Source: an uncultured Pelagibacteraceae bacterium
GTDB taxonomy: Bacteria > Pseudomonadota > Alphaproteobacteria > Pelagibacterales > Pelagibacteraceae
Reading direction: 5' to 3'
NCBI GenBank assembly: GCA_902603925.1
Contig: CACKWQ010000008.1
Location: 1 to 41,003 of the forward strand
DNA length: 41,003 nucleotides
Shown: positions 16,536 through 24,855 of the stretch, in pieces
How the letters are laid out: the number at the start of each line of letters is the position of its first letter
How positions within the stretch are numbered: position 1 is the first letter of the stretch
Program-made: the position numbers and the translations under genes
The notes under the pieces: generated by a model
The model's database searches: none
What the model was told of the DNA's origin: nothing
Seen by the model: the letters and a program-made list of their open reading frames with translations, nothing else

Positions 16536-17009
16536 TTAATCTATTAAATTAAATCTCTTTGCAGAAATAATTCTTATTAACCAATAAATAAACATTCCTA
16601 GCGGACCAACAAAATATGTAACGACAAGTGGAAGGAAAACAATATATTTTGAAATATTAAATTTTTGGCTATCTTTCAGAATCCAACATCCACAAAATAA
16701 ATTAACTGCTAAAAAATGTATCCAAAATAAAATTAAAAAAGAGCTGTCTGAAAATAGATTTTGAATCTCATCTATACCTAAATATAAATTAAAATTTTGT
16801 AGAAAATTGTAATCGGTAAAAAAAAATATATAAAATAAATATGAATATACTAAAGTAAAAATAAACGTTGGAAAAATAGAAGTAATAGCAAAGCTACATA
16901 TTTTAGAATTTGGAAAAAAAATAAGAGTAAACCAGAATGGTAATACCCCAAAGTTTAACCATAAATATATCATATCTAATGTAAAAAAAGATGAAATTTC
17001 TTCGATCAT
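16536..17009 (-). CDS. ABA4-like (DUF4281) membrane protein
   Basis: A 157-residue protein with about four hydrophobic segments. The second half fits the ABA4-like/DUF4281 family: FWIHFLAVNLFCGCWILKDS, then VFLPLVVTYFVGPLGMFIYW with IR directly after. In plants ABA4 acts in neoxanthin formation; in bacteria the function is not established, though membership near carotenoid or light genes has been noted. Nothing in the neighbourhood here points to pigments. It is divergent from recX, with 28 bases between start codons. Confidence 0.65.
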   Translation of the reverse strand: MIEEISSFFTLDMIYLWLNFGVLPFWFTLIFFPNSKICSFAITSIFPTFIFTLVYSYLFYIFFFTDYNFLQNFNLYLGIDEIQNLFSDSSFLILFWIHFLAVNLFCGCWILKDSQKFNISKYIVFLPLVVTYFVGPLGMFIYWLIRIISAKRFNLID

Positions 17010-17037
17010 ATGTATTTATACTATAATACATCTGATT

Positions 17038-17601
17038 ATGATTCCTAACAAAAATAAAAGAAAATCATTAGAAGTCACAGTAGAGGAAATGCGTAATTTT
17101 TCTTACGCTTACATTGAAAAATATTCACCATCTAAACAGCAGTTGAAGACTTATTTACTTAAAAAATATTTAAAGCTTAAATCACCAAATATTAATAAAA
17201 ATAATATAAAAGATCTCATTGATGTCGTTCTAGAGGACCTTGAAAAATCAAAATTTATTAATGATAAGTTTTATTCAAACTCTAAAGCAAAAAGCCTAAT
17301 ACAAAAGGGTAGTTCAATTAATAAAATAAGATATTACCTATTAAACAAAGGTATTAAGGATAAATTTATCAATGATACTATTGAAAAAATTAAAGATGAA
17401 AATGAGGATCAAGATTTTTTTTCGGCGATTAAAATATGCAAAAAAAAGAGGATTGGACCTGCAAGAGATGAGAATAATAGACCTTTGTTCTATAAAAAGG
17501 ATCTTGGGATTTTAGCAAGGTCAGGCTTTGATTTTGAAACATCGAAAAGGGTTATGGATATTGAAAAAGAGGAATATATTAAAATTATTAATCTTTTGTG
17601 A
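17038..17601 (+). CDS. recX: Regulatory protein RecX
   Basis: A 187-residue, very Lys-rich protein with the helical repeats of RecX, which inhibits RecA filament growth. Recognisable parts are AYIEKYSPSKQQLKTYLLKK, DVVLEDLEKSKFINDKFYSN, KGSSINKIRYYLLNKGI, and RIGPARDE followed by KKDLGILARSGFDFE. recA is not adjacent. The last 14 bases overlap the 3' end of a small antisense-strand gene (17588-17737). Sequence divergence in this family is high, but the order of motifs is clear. Confidence 0.85.
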   Translation: MIPNKNKRKSLEVTVEEMRNFSYAYIEKYSPSKQQLKTYLLKKYLKLKSPNINKNNIKDLIDVVLEDLEKSKFINDKFYSNSKAKSLIQKGSSINKIRYYLLNKGIKDKFINDTIEKIKDENEDQDFFSAIKICKKKRIGPARDENNRPLFYKKDLGILARSGFDFETSKRVMDIEKEEYIKIINLL

Positions 17602-17737
17602 TTTTTTCTTTATTTTTTTCCTCTAAATAATATTGAATTTTATTTTTAATATAATTTTTTACAAAAACAAATACCAAAAGTCCAAAAATACTTACAGAAA
17701 CAACTATGATTAAAATTATTCTTAAAGTTTCATCCAT
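17588..17737 (-). CDS. 49-residue single-TM protein downstream of cysQ
   Basis: On the minus strand, ATG at 17737-17735 follows the cysQ stop after one base, and the frame runs to TAA at 17588-17590. The product is MDETLRI, then a hydrophobic helix of about 20 residues (ILIIVVSVSIFGLLVFVFV), then a Lys/Glu-rich tail. A tight join to cysQ and a clean membrane-anchor design support a real gene. I do not recognise a family. It overlaps the end of recX by 14 bases. Confidence 0.5.
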   Translation of the reverse strand: MDETLRIILIIVVSVSIFGLLVFVFVKNYIKNKIQYYLEEKNKEKITKD

Positions 17738-17738
17738 G

Positions 17739-18512
17739 CTATAATTGACTACCCCTTCTTAATATTAAACTCGGATTTTTGAAACCTTTTTTACCATAAT
17801 ATATTTCCTTATTATCAAAATCTGTAATTATGCCACCGGCATTTCTCAATATGGCATGTCCTGCTGCAATATCCCATTCTGATGCTCTAGGTTCGGCTAT
17901 GTATAAGTCAAATTCACTTGCAGCTATTACACAAAATTTAAGAGAACTTTTCATTTTAGTGAATTCAGTTACCCCAAATTTATTATGATAATCTAAAATA
18001 ATTGGCTTTAGGTTTTCAGAATAAGAAACTGCTTTTACTTCTCCAACTTGAGTTTTTTTCTTACAATCTAATTTTTTTTTAATATTCCTTGAAATTTCAT
18101 AACTATCTCCAACCTCAAAGGTATAAAATAATCTATCCTTAGCAGGGGCATAAATTATTCCAATTTCTGGTTTTGCGTTTAGAATTAAAGCAGCATTTAA
18201 TGTAAATTCTTCTCCATCATTAACATAATCATAGGTTCCATCAATTGGATCTATTAGCCAAAAATCTTTTAAATTATTATTATCTTTATTTAAAATACTT
18301 TCTTCAGAAACAATTGGTATATCCCGCGTTATCTCTTTAATTTTTGAGGTTAGTAGCTTATTTACCTCTGTATCCCCATTGGTGACTGGTGTATTGTCAT
18401 CTTTTATCTCTTTTTTTAATCCTTTTTTTCTAAGCTCAATAGACAAATTTCCTGCAATCAAAAATGTGTCCAGCAAACTCTCAGTAATTTTCCTTTTTTT
18501 ATTTTTATCCAT
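17739..18512 (-). CDS. cysQ: 3'(2'),5'-bisphosphate nucleotidase CysQ / inositol monophosphatase family
   Basis: A 257-residue Mg-dependent phosphatase. Metal ligands are visible in VSEES (68-72), LIDPIDGTYDYV (86-97) and EWDIAAGHAILRNAGG near 213. The form DPIDGTxxY and the D-N-T-P-V-T-x-x-D start match CysQ better than SuhB. CysQ removes 3'-phosphoadenosine 5'-phosphate, left over from PAPS-dependent reactions, and recycles it to AMP. This fits a cell with active APS chemistry (aprBA, 26480-28806). It overlaps the DUF3553 gene by 8 bases at its start and is followed by a 49-residue membrane protein. Confidence 0.85.
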   Translation of the reverse strand: MDKNKKRKITESLLDTFLIAGNLSIELRKKGLKKEIKDDNTPVTNGDTEVNKLLTSKIKEITRDIPIVSEESILNKDNNNLKDFWLIDPIDGTYDYVNDGEEFTLNAALILNAKPEIGIIYAPAKDRLFYTFEVGDSYEISRNIKKKLDCKKKTQVGEVKAVSYSENLKPIILDYHNKFGVTEFTKMKSSLKFCVIAASEFDLYIAEPRASEWDIAAGHAILRNAGGIITDFDNKEIYYGKKGFKNPSLILRRGSQL

Positions 18513-18678
18513 CTTCTATCTTTTCTAGATTAATATTTTTTGCGTTAATAACTAATTTACCCATATTTTCGAAATTGACTGTTACCTTTTCATTAATAAT
18601 TGATTGAACGTGCCCGATACCCCAATCTTTTCTTAGGGGATTTAACACTTTGTCCCCTGGTTCAAAATCTAAAATCAT
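18505..18678 (-). CDS. DUF3553 family small protein
   Basis: A 57-residue protein read from ATG at 18678-18676 to TAA at 18505-18507. The pattern FEPGDKVLNPLRKDWGIGHV followed by QSIINEKVTVNFENMGK is that of the DUF3553 family, small one-domain proteins with a predicted SH3-like/CarD-like barrel seen in alphaproteobacteria. Their function is not established. The stop overlaps the cysQ start by 8 bases, so it heads a minus-strand operon DUF3553 - cysQ - 49-residue TM protein. mnmA is divergent, with about 40 bases between. Confidence 0.8.
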   Translation of the reverse strand: MILDFEPGDKVLNPLRKDWGIGHVQSIINEKVTVNFENMGKLVINAKNINLEKIEDG

Positions 18679-18720
18679 TTAATTTAACTTATAATATAAA
18701 TAAGTATAAATACCATAAAT

Positions 18721-19839
18721 ATGAATTTTAAATTGAACTCATTAGGCATAGATAAGGATCCTAAGGATACCAAAGTAGTAGTTGCCATGTCGGGAGGAGT
18801 GGACTCATCAACTGTTGCAGGAATGATGAAAAAAGAGGGATACGATGTTCTAGGAATTACTTTAAAGTTATATGATAGCAATAAAGAGGTGGCACAATCT
18901 AAGCAATGCTGTTCAGGACAAGATATAATGGACGCAAAAAGAGTAGCGCACCAATTAAATATTCAGCATAAGGTCTTATATTATCAGAATAAGTTTAAAC
19001 AAGGCGTTATTGATAATTTTGTTGATAGTTATTTAAAGGGAGAGACCCCAATACCTTGTGTGCAATGCAATAAAACTGTTAAATTTAATGATTTGTTTAA
19101 TGAATGCAAAAATCTAAATGCCGATGCTCTAGTTACTGGACACTATGTAAAGAGTGTAACCGAAAATAAGGAGACCAACATGTATAGAGCCATAGATGTG
19201 AATAGAGACCAAAGTTATTTTTTGTTTAATACAACGAGAGAACAACTTAATTATTTGAGGTTTCCATTAGGAAATCTTCTAAAAAATCAAACGAGGCAGA
19301 TTGCTAAAGAACTTAATTTGAATGTTGCTGAAAAACCAGACAGTCAAGACATATGTTTTGTTCCTAATGGTGATTATGTATCAGTAATAGAAAAATTTAG
19401 ACCGGAGTCTCTTAGAAAGGGTAATATAAAAAGTACAAATGGTAAGGTTTTGGGTGTTCACGACGGAATTATTAACTTTACCATTGGCCAAAGGAGAGGA
19501 ATTAAAATTGCAGACACAAATCCTCTTTATGTAATAGATATTCTACCAGAAAAGAATGAAATTATAGTCGGTTACAAGGATGAACTGATAAAAAAAGATA
19601 TAATACTTAAAGATTTGAATTTGCTAGTACCAACCAAAATTTTTGATAACGAAATATTAGTAAAGATAAGATCTACCGGTAGATTGATTAAAGCAAAATT
19701 AAATATTAAAAACTCTTTTGGAAACCTAAGAATTTTTGAAGATGAATATGGAATTTCTCCAGGACAAGCATGTGTTTTTTACTCAAAAGATGTATATGGA
19801 TATAAGGTGCTAGGTGGTGGGTGGATTACGAAAAATTAG
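18721..19839 (+). CDS. mnmA: tRNA-specific 2-thiouridylase MnmA
   Basis: MnmA thiolates U34 of tRNA-Lys, -Glu and -Gln. The PP-loop SGGVDSS (24-30) binds ATP. The catalytic cysteines are in PIPCVQCN (Cys113) and [10 protein letters not shown] (Cys212). Further motifs are [22 protein letters not shown] and SPGQACVFY. The 372 residues are the family length. It stands alone in the plus direction and its stop overlaps, by 4 bases, the end of a convergent membrane protein gene. Confidence 0.96.
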   Translation: MNFKLNSLGIDKDPKDTKVVVAMSGGVDSSTVAGMMKKEGYDVLGITLKLYDSNKEVAQSKQCCSGQDIMDAKRVAHQLNIQHKVLYYQNKFKQGVIDNFVDSYLKGETPIPCVQCNKTVKFNDLFNECKNLNADALVTGHYVKSVTENKETNMYRAIDVNRDQSYFLFNTTREQLNYLRFPLGNLLKNQTRQIAKELNLNVAEKPDSQDICFVPNGDYVSVIEKFRPESLRKGNIKSTNGKVLGVHDGIINFTIGQRRGIKIADTNPLYVIDILPEKNEIIVGYKDELIKKDIILKDLNLLVPTKIFDNEILVKIRSTGRLIKAKLNIKNSFGNLRIFEDEYGISPGQACVFYSKDVYGYKVLGGGWITKN

Positions 19840-20543
19840 TTTTTTTTCCACATAAGGTAAGTCAACAAATAAAAACTAATTACACCTACAAAATAATTCC
19901 ATTCAAGCGCGTGTTTGAAAAATTTTAGATTGAAACCAAAAAAATCATTACCAGGTAAACTTATTATTGGAATACTAATCACTGCTACCATAATCAAAAT
20001 TGATATAAGTAGTATTTTGATAAATAAAATTTTGGTATTAATATAGTTAGAAATTTTATCTCTGAAAGAATACAATGTAGCCACTAAATAGGCCTGAGCG
20101 ACTATTTCAAAAATAATAAAGATTAACATTATTACTCTTCTAAAAAGTTTATATAAGTCGTAATCAAACTTTATGCCAAGAAAAATAGAATGAATAATTA
20201 GACACACTGCGGAACCTACTCCAAAAAAAACAAATTTTTTTGTAAATTTATGAGTACCGTGTATCTCATTAACTATAGATCGATTAAATAACCAATACCT
20301 AATTAAAAGATATGAAGTAACAAACATTGCAGGTTTAAATATCAGATACGTAGGAAATACCCTTGCTGTTCTACTTATAGATGCGCCGCCATCGAAATAT
20401 GGAAATGTATTGTGTAAAATATCCTCTTTATTTGGAAATAATCCATGGAACTCAGTTATTAGTATAAGACATGCGTTAACTGCAAAGAATGGGACTATAA
20501 AAATCCAAAGACTCATGGATCTTACTTTAAATATATTGTCCAT
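19836..20543 (-). CDS. Six-TM membrane protein, Frag1/DRAM/Sfk1-like
   Basis: A 235-residue protein with about six hydrophobic helices. [20 protein letters not shown] after the first helix and a final helix preceded by [15 protein letters not shown] recall the Frag1/DRAM/Sfk1 group of eukaryotic and bacterial membrane proteins, whose hallmarks are an F-P-x-I/F-S/D-x-G-A loop and a late E-W. The bacterial members have no known job. The assignment is by general resemblance and is tentative. It follows a 27-residue basic protein gene by 12 bases, probably on the same transcript. Confidence 0.5.
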   Translation of the reverse strand: MDNIFKVRSMSLWIFIVPFFAVNACLILITEFHGLFPNKEDILHNTFPYFDGGASISRTARVFPTYLIFKPAMFVTSYLLIRYWLFNRSIVNEIHGTHKFTKKFVFFGVGSAVCLIIHSIFLGIKFDYDLYKLFRRVIMLIFIIFEIVAQAYLVATLYSFRDKISNYINTKILFIKILLISILIMVAVISIPIISLPGNDFFGFNLKFFKHALEWNYFVGVISFYLLTYLMWKKN

Positions 20544-20555
20544 TTTGAGATTTAT

Positions 20556-20639
20556 TTATTTCTTTTTATTCTTTTTTCTAGCTCTTCTTTTTTTAGAGCC
20601 CATTTTTCTTCGACCTCTATGTTTTTTAGGATACCCCAT
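20556..20639 (-). CDS. 27-residue highly basic protein, possible ribosomal/RNA-associated
   Basis: The minus strand has ATG at 20639-20637 with a good ribosome site (GAGGTAAT) just before it, and a frame of 27 codons ending TAA at 20556-20558. The product begins MGYPKKHRGRRKMGSK and continues with alternating Arg and Lys; almost two thirds of residues are Lys or Arg. Composition and size recall small ribosomal proteins such as bTHX, and the RRKM...KKRRARKK pattern is like the C-terminus of mitochondrial mS38/COX24. No family can be claimed from sequence alone. Confidence 0.55.
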   Translation of the reverse strand: MGYPKKHRGRRKMGSKKRRARKKNKKK

Positions 20640-20715
20640 TATTACCTCATTTATATAATTTTATTGACTTATTTCACGGATATAGCATTGTCGATAACAC
20701 ATATCAAATTTAATT

Positions 20716-21891
20716 ATGAAAAAATCTCTTAGGACATACTTAAAGCATACTTCTAAGGACTTTTACAATCGTTCAGTAAACCCACCAATAGTCAGAGCAT
20801 CAACTATAATTTTTAAGACAATGAAAGATTTAAGAGAACTACAAAAAAAAAAACTTAAAAATCCTAGAGGTGGACATTATGAGTATGGAAGACAAGGCAC
20901 ATCTACAGTGTATGAACTTGAAAAAATTTTAACTAATTTAGAAGAATGTTACCATGTTTTTTTAACTTCATCAGGATTTGGATCAGTTTTTTTAGCTATT
21001 TTTAGTATTTTAAGACCTGGTGATGAAATTTTAGTTTCCGATCCTGTATACAGCCCAACTAGAGCCCTTACTCAAGATTTTTTAAAAGAGTTTCAAATAA
21101 AAACGATTTTTTATGACCCTAGAAATTTAAATTCTATAAACAAAAACATAACAAAAAAAACAAAAATGATTTACGTTGAGAATCCAGGTAGCAATACTTT
21201 TGAATTTCAAGATTTAAAAAAAATAATATCTATTGCTAAAAGAAAAAAAATTATTACAGCTATGGATAATACTTGGGCTACACCATACTTTTTTAAACCT
21301 ATTAAATTAGGTTTTGATATGTCTATAGTATCTGCAACTAAATATTACTCTGGTCATTCTGATGTAATGGGTGGTAGCCTAGCGGTAAATAAGAAGGTTT
21401 TTAAAAATGTTTTAAAGACACAAAATATGACTGGACTTAGATTGAGTCCTGATGATGCATATTTAATTATGAGAGGGCTTAGAACATTAGATGTAAGGCT
21501 AGATACCCACCAAAAAAATGCTAATTTAATCGCTCATTTTTTAGCAAAGTATAAAAAAATAAAAGTTCTTTATCCTTATATAAAAAGTTCAAAATCCTAC
21601 AAAATGTGGAAAAAATACTATCATGGATCAACCGGATTAATGGGTCTTAAAATTAAAGCTAAGAAAAAAAGCATGGTAGACAAGTTTGTAAATTCACTTA
21701 ATTTTTTTGGTCATGGATATAGTTGGGGTGGTTTCGAAAGTTTAGCCATGCACCAGGAAATAAGAGAGCAAGGAGATAGGAAATTTTTTAATCTAGACAA
21801 AAATAATTATTTAGTAAGACTTCATATAGGCTTAGAGGATCCTAATGATCTTATAAAGGATCTTAAAAAATCTCTAAAGCATATAAAATGA
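20716..21891 (+). CDS. metC: Cystathionine beta-lyase
   Basis: A 391-residue PLP enzyme of the Cys/Met metabolism family, which cleaves cystathionine to homocysteine, pyruvate and ammonia. The PLP lysine is Lys209 in SATKYYSGHSDVMGG. Other marks are YEYGRQGTST (55-64), the SSGFGS loop and LRTLDVRLDTHQKNA. GYSWGGFESL near the end is the beta-lyase form. Many SAR11 cells lack assimilatory sulfate reduction and depend on reduced sulfur, so trans-sulfuration genes matter. The stop overlaps the start of an MFS gene by 4 bases (ATGA). I looked for a SAM-responsive leader upstream and found none. Confidence 0.9.
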   Translation: MKKSLRTYLKHTSKDFYNRSVNPPIVRASTIIFKTMKDLRELQKKKLKNPRGGHYEYGRQGTSTVYELEKILTNLEECYHVFLTSSGFGSVFLAIFSILRPGDEILVSDPVYSPTRALTQDFLKEFQIKTIFYDPRNLNSINKNITKKTKMIYVENPGSNTFEFQDLKKIISIAKRKKIITAMDNTWATPYFFKPIKLGFDMSIVSATKYYSGHSDVMGGSLAVNKKVFKNVLKTQNMTGLRLSPDDAYLIMRGLRTLDVRLDTHQKNANLIAHFLAKYKKIKVLYPYIKSSKSYKMWKKYYHGSTGLMGLKIKAKKKSMVDKFVNSLNFFGHGYSWGGFESLAMHQEIREQGDRKFFNLDKNNYLVRLHIGLEDPNDLIKDLKKSLKHIK

Positions 21892-22994
21892 TTAAAGAAA
21901 ATTTCTTTCAAAGTCGTCTAGCGCTAATTACTTTAGTATCAGCATGTTTGGTAGTTTTAGTATCCTTAAGTGTTAGACAAGTATTTGGAATGTTTTTCAT
22001 GGATTTTAATATTGATTTAGGTATTTCTAATACTGAATTTGGACTAGCAATTGGAATTCAAATGCTTGGCTGGGGTCTTTCAGGTCCAATATTTGGGGCT
22101 ATCGCAGACAAATATGGTGGACATAAAGCAATTATATTGGCATTTATATTTTACATTCTTGGAGTATACTTTCTTTACGCTGGACCAAATACTGGAATGT
22201 ACTTTCAGATAAGTTTGGGAGTTTTAGTTGGAATAGGTTGTGGTGGGACAGCAATAAGTATTCCAATGTCTATAGTTGGAAAACACTTTCCTTTATCTAA
22301 TAGAACCATTGCTATGAGCTTAGTTACTGCAACAGGCTCATTTGGTTATTTTATATCGCCTTTATTCACCAATTATTCTTTAGAAAATAATGGATGGGAA
22401 GGGACTCTTTTTTATTTTATTATTTTCTTAAGTATAGGAATGTTTATTGCTTTTTTTGTGAGGTCTCCTTCAATCACTACAATTAATGAAAGAGATAATG
22501 ATCAAGACACTTGGGGTGCTTTAAAAGAGGCTTTTAACAATAAAAGTTATTTGCTTTTAATATCAGGATTTTTTGTATGTGGTTTTCATATTACACTTGT
22601 AGGAACACATGTGCCAAAATATGTAATAGATCGAGGTTTAGATGATTGGACTGCAGCTATGATTTTGTCATTAATAGGTTTTTTTAATATATTTGGTTCC
22701 TTGCTTAGTGGCTATTTATCAACAAAAATTAGTAAAAAAAACATTCTAAGTGCTATTTATTTGATGAGGGGCATATCAATTTCTATGTTTATATTCTTAC
22801 CTCCTAGTTTTATTACTTCTATTATATTTGGTGCGAGTTTTGGTTTTCTTTGGCTTTCTACTGTCCCAGCAACAAGTGGTATAGTAGCACACATCTTTGG
22901 AACTAAATATTTAGGTTTATTATATGGATTAGTTTTTTTAAGCCATCAAATAGGTTCATTTTTTTGGAGCTTACTTAGGTGGTTTATTTTATGA
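21888..22994 (+). CDS. MFS transporter, frame broken near the C-terminus
   Basis: A major facilitator protein of the OFA/nitrate-like layout with about eleven helices before the break. The motif GAIADKYGGHKAI lies after helix 2. The frame as read gives 368 residues and ends at TGA 22992-22994 inside what should be the last helix. One base less in the T7 tract at 22959-22965 would restore GAYLGGLFYDLYGSYDYAW and a normal C-terminus ending at 23109 (407 residues in all). It overlaps metC by 4 bases, which suggests a link to sulfur amino acid or organic acid transport. Substrate unknown. Confidence 0.8.
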   Translation: MIKENFFQSRLALITLVSACLVVLVSLSVRQVFGMFFMDFNIDLGISNTEFGLAIGIQMLGWGLSGPIFGAIADKYGGHKAIILAFIFYILGVYFLYAGPNTGMYFQISLGVLVGIGCGGTAISIPMSIVGKHFPLSNRTIAMSLVTATGSFGYFISPLFTNYSLENNGWEGTLFYFIIFLSIGMFIAFFVRSPSITTINERDNDQDTWGALKEAFNNKSYLLLISGFFVCGFHITLVGTHVPKYVIDRGLDDWTAAMILSLIGFFNIFGSLLSGYLSTKISKKNILSAIYLMRGISISMFIFLPPSFITSIIFGASFGFLWLSTVPATSGIVAHIFGTKYLGLLYGLVFLSHQIGSFFWSLLRWFIL

Positions 22995-23109
22995 TTTGTA
23001 CGGCTCTTATGACTATGCGTGGTATTTGGCAATTGCATTATCTATTTTTGCAGGTTTAATACATTTACCAATTAGAGAGAAACCAGTTGAAAGAATTCAA
23101 AAAGCATAA
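22959..23109 (+). pseudogene. Frameshifted C-terminal part of the MFS transporter
   Basis: From the T7 run at 22959-22965 the sequence continues in the next frame as an intact, family-like end: GGLFYDLYGSYDYAWYLAIA, a final helix, then HLPIREKPVERIQKA and TAA at 23107-23109. The high quality of this tail argues that the break is recent, a sequence error, or a slippage site. The tail overlaps the pabB start by 23 bases. Confidence 0.75.
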
Positions 23110-24301
23110 ATTTAAATTTAGTCCTTATTTAGAAAGACTATATCAGTCTGATGAGCCTTTAATAGTTTATAAAGTAGATGATGGGTATAATATTTACACT
23201 CATTTTTCTAAAAAAATTATTTTAACAAATAAAAACATTAATAAATTTTTTAAATCATTTGATAAAAAAAAATATAAAAAAGAAACGGATACAATGATTG
23301 GTTTTTTTGGCTATGAAATATTATGCAATCTAATAGGTCTAAAAATCATTAATCAAAAAAAAAGTAATTTCTATAAAGGCATTTTTTATAAACCAGAGAC
23401 TGTTATAAAAATTAGAGATAATATAAAAATAGTATCAAATTTAAAAAATATAAAATCAAGATCAAATTTTCAAAAAACACAAATATCAAGCCCATTTAAA
23501 TTAAATATAAAATTTTCTAAATATCAAAAAATATTTAATTTTTTTTCAAAAAAAATAAGGGAGGGTGAAACGTATCAAATTAAAATTTGCACTAAATATA
23601 GAAATAAATCAAAAATAAATCCAATTAATTTTTTTTGGAGGTTAATGAAAGTTAATTCGTCTCCAGAAGCATTTATGATTAAAGATAAAGATTATTCAAT
23701 AGTAAGTTGCTCGCCTGAAACTTTAATCAATAAAAAAGGCTCTAATATAGTTACAAAGCCAATTGCTGGGACTTTAAAAAAGCTAAATGGATTAAATAAA
23801 CAGAAGGCTTTAAAATTTTTTAAACATAATATTAAAGAAACCAAAGAGCATAACATGATTGTTGACATGGAGAGGAGTGATTTGTCTAAAATTTGTAGGC
23901 CAGGAAGTGTAAAAATTTTGAAAAAGAAGTTTGTTGAAGAATACAAGCATTTATTCCATTATGTAACTTTAGTTAAAGGAAAATTGATAAATAAGATTAC
24001 TATAAAAGACATTATAAAAGCGATGATGCCAGGTGGTTCAGTAATCGGTTGTCCAAAAATTCGAACTTTGGAACTTTTAAACAATCAAGAAAACGAAGAT
24101 AGAAATATTTATACAGGGAGCTTTGGCTATATCAAGTTTAATAAGGATATGAGGTTTAATATTATCATAAGATCAATCTTAAATTATAAAAATTTATCAG
24201 AAATTTCGGCAGCATCTGGTGTAGTTTTGGATAGCACTGCCAAAAAAGAATTTAATGAAAATTATATAAAAGCTAAATCATTGTTGGAGTTATTTAAATG
24301 A
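23087..24301 (+). CDS. pabB: Aminodeoxychorismate synthase component I (chorismate-binding)
   Basis: A 404-residue enzyme of the PabB/TrpE family that aminates chorismate on the p-aminobenzoate route. IREGETYQIKIC, SSPEAFM, SCSPETL, the IVDMERSDLSKICRPG segment, PGGSVIGCPKIRT and YTGSFGYI are family motifs. At the catalytic loop it has PIAGT (225-229), where E. coli PabB has PIKGT; this form is shared with TrpE. The adjacent pabC-like gene favours pab over trp. The start appears to be TTG 23087, which overlaps the MFS tail by 23 bases. The stop overlaps pabA (ATGA). Confidence 0.85.
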   Translation: MKEFKKHKFKFSPYLERLYQSDEPLIVYKVDDGYNIYTHFSKKIILTNKNINKFFKSFDKKKYKKETDTMIGFFGYEILCNLIGLKIINQKKSNFYKGIFYKPETVIKIRDNIKIVSNLKNIKSRSNFQKTQISSPFKLNIKFSKYQKIFNFFSKKIREGETYQIKICTKYRNKSKINPINFFWRLMKVNSSPEAFMIKDKDYSIVSCSPETLINKKGSNIVTKPIAGTLKKLNGLNKQKALKFFKHNIKETKEHNMIVDMERSDLSKICRPGSVKILKKKFVEEYKHLFHYVTLVKGKLINKITIKDIIKAMMPGGSVIGCPKIRTLELLNNQENEDRNIYTGSFGYIKFNKDMRFNIIIRSILNYKNLSEISAASGVVLDSTAKKEFNENYIKAKSLLELFK

Positions 24302-24855
24302 TATATATTATTGATCATCAAGACTCATTCACATGGAATGTTGTTCACCAATTTAAAAAATTTGATAATGTTCATTGTTCTAATTATTTTGATATAAATA
24401 AGAAAATTTTAGATAGCTCTGATACAATTGTGTTATCACCTGGACCTGGTGCTCCAAGAGATTATCCGCAAACATCAAAAATTTATAAATATTTCAAGGG
24501 AAAGAAAAAAATTATTGGTATTTGTCTAGGATATCAACAAATACTCTTTAATGAGAGAGGAAAAATTATTCAACAAAAAGAAATATATCATGGATATCAA
24601 TCTAAAGTTAAAGTTACAAACAATAGTAAGGTATTTAAAAAAAATAAAGTTTTTAAGGTTGGAAGATATCACTCTTTAAAATTAAAAGAGCCCTTTAAGT
24701 CAGATACATTAAGTATTACAATGCGATGTAGCAAAACAAATATACCTATGGCTTTCGAAGATATAAGAAATAAAATTTATGGTTTTCAATTTCATCCTGA
24801 ATCTTTCCTAACTGAAAATGGTGACTTTATTATTAAAAAAATCTTATCTAATTAA
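24298..24855 (+). CDS. pabA: Aminodeoxychorismate synthase glutamine amidotransferase component
   Basis: A 185-residue class I glutamine amidotransferase that feeds ammonia to PabB. The catalytic triad is visible: Cys76 in GICLGYQQIL, and His166 and Glu168 in FQFHPESF. LSPGPGAPRDY lies at 47-56. The nucleophile-elbow has Tyr in place of the common His (GICLGYQ), a frequent variant. It overlaps pabB by 4 bases and pabC by 38 bases, so the three are translated together. Residue use is rich in Lys and Ile like its neighbours. Confidence 0.9.
   Translation: MIYIIDHQDSFTWNVVHQFKKFDNVHCSNYFDINKKILDSSDTIVLSPGPGAPRDYPQTSKIYKYFKGKKKIIGICLGYQQILFNERGKIIQQKEIYHGYQSKVKVTNNSKVFKKNKVFKVGRYHSLKLKEPFKSDTLSITMRCSKTNIPMAFEDIRNKIYGFQFHPESFLTENGDFIIKKILSN

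Noticed and set aside
20659-20715. Possible SAM riboswitch or strong promoter before metC
   Set aside because: No SAM-type conserved core found; TTGACT at 20664 has no good -10 at proper spacing.
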